Shown here: one piece after another, positions 1 to 7,921 of the stretch
Layout: every line of letters begins with the position of its first letter
Numbering within the stretch: the stretch's first letter is position 1
Assembly: GCF_003999975.1 (NCBI RefSeq)
Contig: NZ_RJAC01000010.1
Location: 124,001 to 188,000, forward strand
Reading direction: 5' to 3'
Length of the DNA: 64,000 bases
Origin: Actinoplanes solisilvae
GTDB taxonomy: Bacteria; Actinomycetota; Actinomycetes; Mycobacteriales; Micromonosporaceae
The notes under the pieces: model-generated
The model's database searches: none
The model's input: the letters and a program-made list of their open reading frames with translations, nothing else
Told to the model about the DNA's origin: nothing
Position numbers and translations under genes: made by a program

Positions 1-320
1 CGGGTGGCGGCCCAGCGGGCGGCGGCGCATTCGAGCAGCATTCTCATGTCGAACATGTCGTGGAACTCGGCCAGGGTCAGCAGGGGGCTGACCGTGTAGC
101 CGGCCAGCGGTCGCTTCCGGACCAGCCCCTCGGACTCCAGGCGAGCCAAGGCTTCCCGTACGGGCGTGGGTGAGACTTCCAGTTCGCGTGCGAGCTGGTC
201 GATGTTGACGCGGTCGCCCGGCGCGAGGGTGTGTTCGAGGACGGCGGAGCGCAGCGAGTCGTAGACGTCGTCGCCGAGGGTCGACCGCTTCAGGGGCGGC
301 AGCGACGTAGGGCCGGTCAT
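1..320 (-). CDS. GntR-family (FadR/FCD type) transcriptional regulator, partial
   Basis: The visible 106 residues are the N-terminal part of a GntR regulator; the gene runs off the left edge. An ATG at 320 starts a winged helix (about residues 15-75) with the GntR signature LEVSPTPVREALARLESEGLV. A linker then leads into the start of an FCD effector domain (EFHDMFDMRMLLECAAARWAA). It diverges from the sugar-uptake operon that starts at 440. A perfect palindrome at 400-415 lies between the two genes, so it is very probably the local repressor, with a sugar acid as the likely inducer. The effector is inferred from the operon, not from residues. Confidence 0.9.
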   Translation of the reverse strand, partial: MTGPTSLPPLKRSTLGDDVYDSLRSAVLEHTLAPGDRVNIDQLARELEVSPTPVREALARLESEGLVRKRPLAGYTVSPLLTLAEFHDMFDMRMLLECAAARWAAT

Positions 321-362
321 GGCCACCATCCTCGTGTTTCGCAGGAGTTTCGCAATCGTGTC

Positions 363-392
363 TTGACTGCGGTCGATGTGAGCGGGTACACA
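363..392 (+). promoter_or_regulatory. Promoter of the sugar-catabolic operon
   Basis: A TTGACT -35 box (363-368) is followed after 18 bp by TACACA (387-392) as a -10-like box. The predicted start point falls on the palindrome at 400-415, which suits repression by the divergent GntR protein. A GAAAGGA ribosome binding site follows just before the ATG at 440. Confidence 0.55.
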
Positions 393-399
393 ATCGGAA

Positions 400-415
400 A
401 GATCCTATAGGATCT
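400..415. promoter_or_regulatory. GntR operator, 16-bp perfect palindrome
   Basis: AGATCCTATAGGATCT is a perfect inverted repeat placed at the expected transcription start of the operon beginning at 440. It lies 80 bp from the start of the divergent GntR gene. Short palindromes of this ATCCTATAGGAT kind are typical of FadR-type GntR proteins. Its regulatory role is inferred from position and symmetry. Confidence 0.75.
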
Positions 416-439
416 ACGAAGAAGCCGAAAGGAACCCGC

Positions 440-1492
440 ATGAAGCGGTCCCCGTTCCTCCGGCTCGGTCTGGGGGCGGCCGCCATCGGCCTGCTCGCCA
501 CGGCCGGGTGCACCAAGAAGAGCGACAACGAGACGGCCGCCGCCAGCAGTGGCAAGGCGGCCGACCAGGTGAAGGTTGCCCTCGTCCCCGGCGGCGCCCA
601 CCCCTATTTCCAGCCGTGGAAGACCGCGGCGACCGAGGCGAAGACCGAGCTCAAGCTGGGCGACGCCACCTTCAACGAGACGTCCGGCTGGGATCAGACC
701 AAGCAGAACGACGTCATCAAGTCACTCGCCGCGCAGGGCTACAACGCGTTCGGCATCTTCGGCGTGGCCCCCGAGAACATCAACTCCACGTTCGAGGATC
801 TCAAGCGACAGGGGTTCGCGGTCGGCTCGCTGGCGTCCTGCCCGGCCGGTGACGTCAACAAGGCCGACTTCTGCCTTTCCACCGACACGGGGGAGGCCGC
901 CTACAAGGCCACCAAGGCGGCCATCGAGGCGATCGGCGGCAAGGGCAACCTGGTCCACCTGACCGGCAACAAGGTCGACTCGAACACCCAGCGGCGCATC
1001 GCCGGCGTCGACAAGGCGGTCGGCGAGACCGCCGGGCAGGTCAAGGTGATCCAGGTCGTCACCGACATCGACACCGACCTGCAGACCGCGCAGAAGGCGG
1101 TGGCCGACCTGCTCGCGGCCAAGGGCACCCAGGTCAACGGAATCGTCACCACCGCCTACAACCCGGCGGTCGCAGCCGCCGAGGGCATCCGGCAGTCGAA
1201 GCTGCCGATCAAGCTGATCGCCATCGACGACGACAAGACGATCCTCGACGGCATCAAGGACGGGTCGGTCTCCGGCACCGTGCTGCAGAACCCGGCCGGG
1301 CAGGCGCTCGTGGGGTCGTACGCGCTGTTGAAACTCTCGGAGGGCTGCACGATGGCCAAGCCGGGCGTGGTGGTCGACTCCGGCTCGTTCATCGTCACCA
1401 AGGCCAACGTGGACACCTACGAGACCGACCGTAAGGCCAAGACCGACGAGCTGCGTACGGCGTTCGACGGCCAGTACCTGACCTGCAAGTAG
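440..1492 (+). CDS. Sugar ABC transporter substrate-binding lipoprotein
   Basis: This 350-aa protein is the extracytoplasmic receptor of an RbsB-type sugar importer. It starts with a basic, then hydrophobic, signal peptide ending in a lipobox (TAGC, with the lipidated Cys at residue 24). A Ser/Asp/Glu-rich linker and a periplasmic-binding fold of the Peripla_BP_4 class follow (KVALVPGGAHPYFQPW near residue 46; later GIVTTAYNPAVAAAEG and LIAIDDD). It would sit on the outer face of the membrane and hand sugar to the two permeases encoded downstream. GAAAGGA precedes the ATG. The ligand cannot be read from sequence; the neighbouring enzymes point to L-fucose or a similar 6-deoxy sugar. Confidence 0.92.
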   Translation: MKRSPFLRLGLGAAAIGLLATAGCTKKSDNETAAASSGKAADQVKVALVPGGAHPYFQPWKTAATEAKTELKLGDATFNETSGWDQTKQNDVIKSLAAQGYNAFGIFGVAPENINSTFEDLKRQGFAVGSLASCPAGDVNKADFCLSTDTGEAAYKATKAAIEAIGGKGNLVHLTGNKVDSNTQRRIAGVDKAVGETAGQVKVIQVVTDIDTDLQTAQKAVADLLAAKGTQVNGIVTTAYNPAVAAAEGIRQSKLPIKLIAIDDDKTILDGIKDGSVSGTVLQNPAGQALVGSYALLKLSEGCTMAKPGVVVDSGSFIVTKANVDTYETDRKAKTDELRTAFDGQYLTCK

Positions 1493-1500
1493 GGAGCGCC

Positions 1501-2586
1501 GTGCCCGTCATCACCCACGCCGAGGCGTACCTGATCGATCTCGAGGTCGAGACGGTCCGCACCGACGCCCTTCAGACCTTCGTCAAGCAGGAGACCATCT
1601 TCGTCGAGATCCGCACCGACGACGGCGGCGAGGGCGTCGGCTACAGCTACACGATCGGCACCGGCGGCACCGCGGTGCTGGCCCTGCTCCGCGATTCGCT
1701 GCTGGCGCGGCTGCCGGGGCGCGATCCGGCGCGGGTGGAGGCGATCTGGCGCGACCTGTTCCTGACGACGAAAGCGACCACGGTCGGCGCCATCAGCTCG
1801 CTGGCGCTGGCCGCGGTCGACACCGCGCTGTGGGACTGGCGTTGCCGTGCCGCCGGCCTGCCCCTGTGGGTGCTCGCCGGCGGTGCCAAGGACCGCATTC
1901 CCCTGTACGACACCGAGGGCGGCTGGCTGCACCTGAGCACCGAGGAGCTGGTCAAGGGCGCCGCGCAGAGCCAGGCCGCGGGGTGGCCGGGCATCAAGAT
2001 GAAGGTGGGCCGCTCGCCGGCGCAGGACGCCGAACGGCTTGCCGCCGTGCGCGCCGCGGTCGGCCCCGACTTCGACGTGATGCTCGACGCCAACCAGTCG
2101 CTGACCGCGGCCGACGCGGTGCGCCGCGCCCGCCTGCTGGAGCCGTACGACCCGTTCTGGTTCGAGGAGCCGCTGCCCGCCGAGGACGTCGCCGGGCACG
2201 AGCAGCTGGCGGCGGCCACCTCGATTCCCGTGGCGGTCGGTGAATCGATGTACGCCCCGGGCCAGTTCGCCGAGTATCTGCGGCGTGGCGCGGCCGGTGT
2301 CGTGCAGGTCGACGTGGCCCGCATCGGTGGCATCACGCCGTGGCTCAAGGTGGCGCACCTGGCCGAGGCCGCGAACGTGCCGGTCTGCCCGCACTTCCTG
2401 ATGGAGCTGCACGTAAGCCTGTGCTGCGCGGTGCCGAACAGCCGCTATCTCGAGCACATCCCGCAGTTGCGCGCGATCACCCACGGCGAGATCGAGATCG
2501 TCGAGGGCCACGCGCTGGCTCCGTCGGCCCCGGGCCTGGGCATCGTGTGGAACCGCGACGCGATCGACAACCGGAGAGTCCATTGA
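1501..2586 (+). CDS. Enolase-superfamily (mandelate racemase/muconate lactonizing) sugar-acid dehydratase
   Basis: This 361-aa enzyme has an MR_MLE N-terminal capping domain and a TIM barrel. Visible active-site elements are the KMKVGR motif (Lys pair near residue 165), three acidic metal ligands in MLDANQS, WFEEPL and VAVGESMY, and a His in CPHFLMELH near residue 297. The Lys/His pair is what mandelate racemase, talarate/galactarate-type dehydratases use. The start is GTG 1501, eight bases after the preceding stop and behind AGGGAG. The operon has a second, quite different enolase-family member (7918-9216, L-fuconate dehydratase), so this one probably handles another aldonic acid such as an epimer. 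The exact substrate is unknown. Confidence 0.85.
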   Translation: MPVITHAEAYLIDLEVETVRTDALQTFVKQETIFVEIRTDDGGEGVGYSYTIGTGGTAVLALLRDSLLARLPGRDPARVEAIWRDLFLTTKATTVGAISSLALAAVDTALWDWRCRAAGLPLWVLAGGAKDRIPLYDTEGGWLHLSTEELVKGAAQSQAAGWPGIKMKVGRSPAQDAERLAAVRAAVGPDFDVMLDANQSLTAADAVRRARLLEPYDPFWFEEPLPAEDVAGHEQLAAATSIPVAVGESMYAPGQFAEYLRRGAAGVVQVDVARIGGITPWLKVAHLAEAANVPVCPHFLMELHVSLCCAVPNSRYLEHIPQLRAITHGEIEIVEGHALAPSAPGLGIVWNRDAIDNRRVH

Positions 2587-3641
2587 CCGCTCAAGTGGAG
2601 TCACCGGCGCCCCCGGACGCGCCGCCGGCCAAACCTCGCCGATTGCCGCTCTGGGCCAATCCCCGCATCGGGCTCGTCGTGCTGTTGGTGCTGCTCGTGG
2701 CGTTGTTCACCACGCTGCGGCCGGCGTTCCTCGACACCCGCCTGACCCTGACGCCGCTGCAGTCCGACATCAGTGTCTACCTCGTGGTGGGCCTGGCCCA
2801 GCTGAGCGTGCTCTCGCTCGGGCACATGAACCTGGCGGTCGGCCGGATGGCGGCGACCAGTGCTTTCGCCATGGGGCTGGTCCACGACAAGCTCGGGGCA
2901 GGCCTGATCGTCAGCCTCGCGGCGGGGCTGCTCGTCGGCGCGCTGCTCGGCGCACTGGCCGGTCTGATCATCTCCCGTACGGGGGTCAACTCGTTCGTCG
3001 TCACGCTGGCGATGGACTTCGCCCTGGTCGGCCTGATCACAATTCTCTACGCCTCGGCGACCGACGGCGTGGCCTTCCCGACGATGCCTTCAGGGATGGA
3101 AGCGCTGCGTTTTGATACCTTCGCGGACTACTGCATGGGCGACGTCTGCGGCCCGCGCATCCCGCTCGTCGTGCCCATCGCGATCGCCGCGGCCCTGCTC
3201 GTGGGCCTGTTCTTCCGGTGGTCGCGGGTCGGCCGGGAGGTATTGATGACCGGGTCGAACATGCGAGCGGCGGAACTCTCCGGCATACCGACAAGGTATC
3301 GAATCGTGCAGGCCCATGCTCTCAGTGGACTGATCGCGGCGCTGGCCGGGTTCCTGCTGGCGGCCAACAACGGCGCGTTCTCGGCGAGCATCGGCGACTC
3401 GTTCCTGCTGCCCTCGTTCCTGGCGCCGGTGCTGGGCGGCACGTTGCTGGTCGGCGGCGCGGTAAGCGTACTCGGCACCGCCCTCGGCGCGGCGCTGACC
3501 CAGGTCATCTACAAGGGCCTCAACCTGCTGCAGTTCCAGCTCGACCAGCTGCAGCTCTACATCGGGCTCGTGCTGCTCGCGGCGCTGTCGCTCGACCGGT
3601 TCCGCCACGTCCTGGCCGAGCGGAGAGGCGCCAAACTATGA
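2583..3641 (+). CDS. Sugar ABC transporter permease (RbsC family)
   Basis: This 352-aa BPD_transp_2 permease has a soluble Pro-rich N-terminus (about 25 residues) followed by roughly nine hydrophobic segments. It carries family-typical stretches such as QLSVLSLGHMNLAVGRMAA and GTLLVGGAVSVLGTALGA. I chose TTG 2583, which overlaps the preceding stop (TTGA), because GGAG lies six bases upstream; GTG 2595 is an alternative. It forms the membrane channel together with the next gene, which it overlaps by 4 bp (ATGA). Confidence 0.9.
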   Translation: MTAQVESPAPPDAPPAKPRRLPLWANPRIGLVVLLVLLVALFTTLRPAFLDTRLTLTPLQSDISVYLVVGLAQLSVLSLGHMNLAVGRMAATSAFAMGLVHDKLGAGLIVSLAAGLLVGALLGALAGLIISRTGVNSFVVTLAMDFALVGLITILYASATDGVAFPTMPSGMEALRFDTFADYCMGDVCGPRIPLVVPIAIAAALLVGLFFRWSRVGREVLMTGSNMRAAELSGIPTRYRIVQAHALSGLIAALAGFLLAANNGAFSASIGDSFLLPSFLAPVLGGTLLVGGAVSVLGTALGAALTQVIYKGLNLLQFQLDQLQLYIGLVLLAALSLDRFRHVLAERRGAKL

Positions 3642-4609
3642 CGCTCACGGCTACTTCCCTGAGCGCGACCTCCCGGAAACCCGAGCTCACGCTGGCGGTC
3701 ATCGCGGTGGTCGGGTTCGTCGCGTTGGCCATCGCCACCGGCGGGAACCTGCTGTCGGCGGGTACGCTCGAGGCGTTCTTCCGGTTCCTGGCCGTGCCGA
3801 TCGTCATCGGATTGTCGCAGATGGTCGTGCTCGCGGTCGGGCAGATGAATCTGTCGGTCGGGGCGCTCACCGGGTTCTGCGCCATGGCCGCCGCCTGGCT
3901 GATGCTCGAGGCCGGCCTGCCCGCTCCGATCGCGGTGCTCGCCGCCCTCGCGCTGGGCCTCGCGGTCGGCCTGGCCAACGGCATCCTGGTCGTGCTGACC
4001 CGCATCAACGGGTTCATCGTCACGCTGGCCACGATGACGATCATCCAGGGGCTGCGGTACGGCGTGAACGGCCCCGATACCTTCCAGGGCTACTCCGAGG
4101 GCCTTCGGGCGTTCGGCCGGGCATCGATCCTCGGCCTTCCCGCGGTATTCCTCGTGGCGATTGCTGTCGCCGTGCTCGTCGGGCTCTACTTCTCCCGTAC
4201 GGTCTCCGGCCGCAAACTGCTCGCCAGCGGTGGCAGTCCCTTCGCCGCCCGGCTCTCCGGCATCTCGAACGACCGCTCGCTGATCACCGCGCACGGACTC
4301 TCCGGCCTGCTCGCCGGGGTCGCCGCCGTCATCACGGTGGCTGCCTCGGGCTCGGTCAACGCCACCATCGGCGACGACCTGCTGCTGCCCAGCTTCGCCG
4401 CGCCGATCATCGGCGGGGTCGCGCTCACCGGCGGCATGGTCAGCGTCACCGGCACGGTCCTCGCGGCCTTCCTCGTCCGCCTGGTCGACGTGATGCAGGC
4501 CCAGTTCGGCATCAACCCCCGCTGGGTCGACCTCATCATCGGCGCCGTCGTGCTGGGCGCGGTGCTGCTCGGCACCGTCCGCCAGAAGCTGCAGAAGGGG
4601 TCGACTTGA
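3638..4609 (+). CDS. Sugar ABC transporter permease (RbsC family), second subunit
   Basis: This 323-aa BPD_transp_2 permease has about nine hydrophobic segments, including SQMVVLAVGQMNLSVGALTG and PIIGGVALTGGMVSVTGT. The ATG at 3638 sits in an ATGA overlap with the previous permease, which implies coupled translation and a heterodimeric channel; many RbsC systems use a homodimer instead. The duplicated permeases differ clearly in sequence, so this is not a recent duplication. Confidence 0.92.
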   Translation: MTLTATSLSATSRKPELTLAVIAVVGFVALAIATGGNLLSAGTLEAFFRFLAVPIVIGLSQMVVLAVGQMNLSVGALTGFCAMAAAWLMLEAGLPAPIAVLAALALGLAVGLANGILVVLTRINGFIVTLATMTIIQGLRYGVNGPDTFQGYSEGLRAFGRASILGLPAVFLVAIAVAVLVGLYFSRTVSGRKLLASGGSPFAARLSGISNDRSLITAHGLSGLLAGVAAVITVAASGSVNATIGDDLLLPSFAAPIIGGVALTGGMVSVTGTVLAAFLVRLVDVMQAQFGINPRWVDLIIGAVVLGAVLLGTVRQKLQKGST

Positions 4610-6138
4610 TGCTCGTCGCGGAGAAACTGGTCAAGACGTTTCCGGGGGTCCGGGCTCTGGACGGGGCCAACCTCACGCTGCGGCCGGGGAGCGTGCACGC
4701 GCTGCTCGGGGAGAACGGGGCGGGTAAGAGCACGCTGGTCAAGCTGCTCACCGGCGTCTACCGGCCCGACGGTGGCCGCATCCTCTCCGACGGTGCGGAG
4801 CTGCAGTTCGGTGGGCCGCTGGACGCGCAGAAGGCCGGCATAGGCGTGGTGCACCAGGAGCGCAATCTCATTCCGGCGTTCTCGGTCGGCGAGAACATCG
4901 TGTTGCATCACCTGCCGGGACGCGCCGGGTGGCTCGACAAGCAGCGGATGCGGGCTGAGGCTCGGCGCTGCCTGGAGCTGCTGGAAGTCGACCTCGACCC
5001 GGACATGCCGGTCTCGCGGCTGTCGGTGGCTCAGGGTCAGCTCGTCGAGATCGCCAAGGCGCTCAGCCTGGACAGCAAGGTGCTGCTGCTCGACGAGCCG
5101 ACCGCTTCGCTGACCGGGGACGAGGCCGACCGGCTCTACAGCGTCGTGCGGCGGCTGCGCGACTCCGGGCACGCGGTCGTGCTGGTCAGTCACAAGCTGG
5201 AGGAGGTCTTCGCGGTCGCCGATACCGTCACGGTATTGCGCGACGGACGCAGCGTCGCCGAGGCCGAGCCGCTCGAAGGCCACACGCAGAGCCAGATCGT
5301 CGACCTCATGGTGGGCCGCGCGTTCGCCTCGATCGAGCTGGCCCGCCACCCGGTCGACGCTTCACAAACGCCGGCGCTGCGACTGAGCGATGTCGCCACG
5401 GGCCTCGGTCACCAGGACATCAACCTTTCCGTACGCCCGGGCGAGATCCTCGGCCTCTACGGGCTCGTCGGCGCCGGGCGCAGCGAGCTCGCGAAGGCCG
5501 TACTCGGGCTGGAACGCATCACCGCGGGCACCGTCGAGATCCACGGAAAGCCGGCCCGCATCCGCAACGTCGGTGAGGCGCTGCGGCGCTATCGGCTCGG
5601 GTATGTCACCGAGGACCGCAAGGACGAAGGGTTGTTCCTGGAACAGCCGGTCACGCGCAACATCGCGGTGACCGTGTGGCGGCGGCTCGCCAAGGCGGGG
5701 TTCGTGCCCGACCGGCGGGAGCGTGCGCTCGCGGCGACGTACGTGGAAAGGCTCGGGATCAGGGTCTCGACGCCGCAGCAGCTCGCCGGGCAGCTCTCGG
5801 GCGGCAACCAGCAGAAGGTGAGCCTGGCGAAGTGGCTGGCCGCCGAGTGCGACGTGCTGATCGTGGACGAGCCGACCGTGGGCATCGACGTGCGGACGAA
5901 AGCGGCGTTCCACGAGCTGATCGCGGGGCTGGCGGCGGAGGGGCTGGCGTTGCTGCTGATCTCGTCGGACCTGCCCGAGACCGTCGTGCTGGCCGACCGG
6001 ATCGCCGTCATGAGCGAGCTGCGCATCGTCGGCGAGCTGGACAACGACCACGACTACCAGCGGATGAGTCAGCAGATCATCCGCCTGATCCACGCAGAGC
6101 CGTCGAATCCCGGCACTCTCCGCCCGACCGAAAGCTGA
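4609..6138 (+). CDS. Sugar ABC transporter ATP-binding protein (RbsA-like, two nucleotide-binding domains)
   Basis: This 509-aa cytoplasmic motor has two fused ATPase domains. Domain 1 has Walker A GENGAGKST (residues 34-42), a diverged signature LSVAQGQ and Walker B LLLDEPTASL. Domain 2 has a degenerate P-loop GLVGAGRSE, a clean LSGGNQQK signature and LIVDEPTVGID. This asymmetry is normal for RbsA/MglA. I chose ATG 4609 (TGATG junction with the previous stop), eight bases after AAGGGG; TTG 4606 is the alternative. It energises import of the sugar captured by the lipoprotein at 440. Confidence 0.93.
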   Translation: MLVAEKLVKTFPGVRALDGANLTLRPGSVHALLGENGAGKSTLVKLLTGVYRPDGGRILSDGAELQFGGPLDAQKAGIGVVHQERNLIPAFSVGENIVLHHLPGRAGWLDKQRMRAEARRCLELLEVDLDPDMPVSRLSVAQGQLVEIAKALSLDSKVLLLDEPTASLTGDEADRLYSVVRRLRDSGHAVVLVSHKLEEVFAVADTVTVLRDGRSVAEAEPLEGHTQSQIVDLMVGRAFASIELARHPVDASQTPALRLSDVATGLGHQDINLSVRPGEILGLYGLVGAGRSELAKAVLGLERITAGTVEIHGKPARIRNVGEALRRYRLGYVTEDRKDEGLFLEQPVTRNIAVTVWRRLAKAGFVPDRRERALAATYVERLGIRVSTPQQLAGQLSGGNQQKVSLAKWLAAECDVLIVDEPTVGIDVRTKAAFHELIAGLAAEGLALLLISSDLPETVVLADRIAVMSELRIVGELDNDHDYQRMSQQIIRLIHAEPSNPGTLRPTES

Positions 6139-6146
6139 ACCTCCGC

Positions 6147-7097
6147 ATGAACCCCCTGGAACGCGTTCGCCTGGGTCGCACCGATGTCACCGTGACCCGG
6201 CTCGGCATCGGGCTCGCTCCCCTCGGCGGACTGTTCGAAGCATCCAGCGACGAAAACGCCCGCCAAACCGTCGAGCATGCCTATGAACTGGGCATTCGCT
6301 ACTTCGACGTGGCACCGCTCTATGGCAACGGCCTGGCCGAACGGCGCACCGGACCGCCGTTGCGCGGCAAAAAAGCCACGCTTTCGACAAAAGTCGGGCG
6401 GCTGCTGCGGCCCGGTGGCGGAGATACGCAGGACATCTGGGCGGAACCGACGGGGGTTACGCCGAAATTCGACTTCAGTGCCGAGGGCGTGCGGACCTCG
6501 TACGCGGAAAGCCTCTCTCGCCTGGGGCTCGAGCGCGCCGACATCCTGCACCTGCACGACCCGGACGACCACTTCGAACAGGCCGTGAACGAGGCGCTGC
6601 CGGCGCTGGTCGAGCTGCGCGAACAGGGGCGGATCGGCGCGGTTTCGGCCGGGATGAACCAGGCGAAGATGCTGGCCGAGTTCGTACGGACCGGTCAGCT
6701 CGACGCGGTGCTGCTGGCCGGGCGCTACACGCTGCTCGACCAGTCCGGCGGCGACGAGCTGCTGCCGCTGTGTGCCTCGCGCGGCGTCGGGGTGATCGTG
6801 GGCGGGGTGTTCAACTCGGGGCTGCTCGCCGATCCCCGGCCGGGCGCCACGTTCGACTACGCACCGGCCGATCCGGCGTTGCTGGAACGGGCCCTCGCCA
6901 TCCGGGCGGTGTGTGAACGGCACGGCGTTCCGTTGCGCGCCGCCGCGATCCAGTTCCCCGCCACCCACCCCGCGGTGACCAGCGTCCTGGTCGGCACCCG
7001 CTCGGCCGCCGAGGTCGAGGACGCTGTACGCATGGCGTCCGTGCCGATCCCCGCCGTGCTCTGGAACTCACTCCGCGCCGAAGGGCTACTCGCGTGA
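6147..7097 (+). CDS. Aldo/keto reductase, probable L-fucose (aldose) 1-dehydrogenase
   Basis: This 316-aa TIM-barrel NAD(P)-dependent enzyme carries the AKR catalytic set: Asp54 (YFDVAP), Tyr59 (LYGNG), Lys82 (STKVG) and a His in LHLHDP. The subfamily (D-threo-aldose / L-fucose dehydrogenase-like, with PLGGLFE and SLSRLGLERADILHLHDPDD features) oxidises the sugar at C1 to the lactone. The next gene is a lactonase and the one after is L-fuconate dehydratase, which supports the first step of the oxidative L-fucose pathway. The ATG at 6147 is eight bases past the transporter stop with a weak GAAAG site. The next gene overlaps it by 4 bp (GTGA). Confidence 0.85.
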   Translation: MNPLERVRLGRTDVTVTRLGIGLAPLGGLFEASSDENARQTVEHAYELGIRYFDVAPLYGNGLAERRTGPPLRGKKATLSTKVGRLLRPGGGDTQDIWAEPTGVTPKFDFSAEGVRTSYAESLSRLGLERADILHLHDPDDHFEQAVNEALPALVELREQGRIGAVSAGMNQAKMLAEFVRTGQLDAVLLAGRYTLLDQSGGDELLPLCASRGVGVIVGGVFNSGLLADPRPGATFDYAPADPALLERALAIRAVCERHGVPLRAAAIQFPATHPAVTSVLVGTRSAAEVEDAVRMASVPIPAVLWNSLRAEGLLA

Positions 7098-7921
7098 TCA
7101 TCGACGCTCACCACCACCTGTGGACAGCCGACTACGAGTGGCTGGCCGATCCCTCGCTGGCAAAGATCCGCCGCGACTACACGGTCGACGATCTGCGCGC
7201 CGCCATCGCCGGAACAGGCGTCGAGCGTACGGTCCTGGTCGAGGCCGGCCGTTGCGAAGATGCCGAGACCACCGAGTTCCTGCGGATCGCCGACGAGACT
7301 GCCGAGATCGCAGGCGTGGTCGGCTGGGCCTCGTTGACCGATTCCGACCTGGCCTCGACACTCGCCGGCCATCGCGCCGAGCCCGGCGGCCACCTGCTGG
7401 TCGGCGTGCGCGACCAGGTGCAGGGTTTTCCCGACGACCATCTCGACCGTCCCGAGGTGCGCGTCGGGCTCGCCACCATCGCCGCCGCCGGCCTGGTCAA
7501 CGAGCTCGTGGTCCGTACGCCTCAGTTGCCCTCGGTCGTCCGGGCCGCGGCCGAGCTGCCCGGCTCGACCTTCGTGCTCGACCACCTCGGCAAGCCCTCT
7601 ATCGCCGCCAGGGACTTCGCGTCCTGGCGGGCTTTGATCGAACCGGTCGCCGAGTGCCCCAACGTCGTGGCGAAGCTGTCCGGCCTGGTCGCCGAGGCGG
7701 ACTGGGCCGCGTGGACGCCCGCGGAGCTTCGTCCCTACGTCGAGACCGCTGTCGAACTGTTCGGTACCAACCGGCTCATGTTCGGGTCGGACTGGCCGGT
7801 CTGCGAGGTCGCGGCCTCGTACGCCGAAGTCAAGAACGCCATGGTCGAGCTGCTCGGCGGCGAACCCGGCGATGTCTTCGGCAGCACCGCAATCAGCACC
7901 TATCACCTGGAGCACCTGTGA
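7094..7921 (+). CDS. Amidohydrolase-family lactonase, probable L-fucono-lactonase
   Basis: This 275-aa Amidohydro_2 enzyme has an N-terminal HxH metal motif (IIDAHHHLW), a conserved His in VLDHLGKP and an Asp in MFGSDWPV, the set seen in cog3618-type sugar lactonases. It should open the lactone made by the aldo/keto reductase to give L-fuconate. GTG 7094 overlaps the upstream stop (GTGA), and its own stop overlaps the next GTG the same way, so three catabolic enzymes are translationally coupled. L-rhamnono- or L-galactonolactonase activity is an alternative. Confidence 0.85.
   Translation: MIIDAHHHLWTADYEWLADPSLAKIRRDYTVDDLRAAIAGTGVERTVLVEAGRCEDAETTEFLRIADETAEIAGVVGWASLTDSDLASTLAGHRAEPGGHLLVGVRDQVQGFPDDHLDRPEVRVGLATIAAAGLVNELVVRTPQLPSVVRAAAELPGSTFVLDHLGKPSIAARDFASWRALIEPVAECPNVVAKLSGLVAEADWAAWTPAELRPYVETAVELFGTNRLMFGSDWPVCEVAASYAEVKNAMVELLGGEPGDVFGSTAISTYHLEHL

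Noticed and set aside
1417..2604. Long reverse-strand open frame opposite the first enolase-family gene
   Set aside because: It is antisense to a well-supported gene and has an Arg/Gly/Asp/His-rich composition typical of shadow frames in GC-rich DNA.
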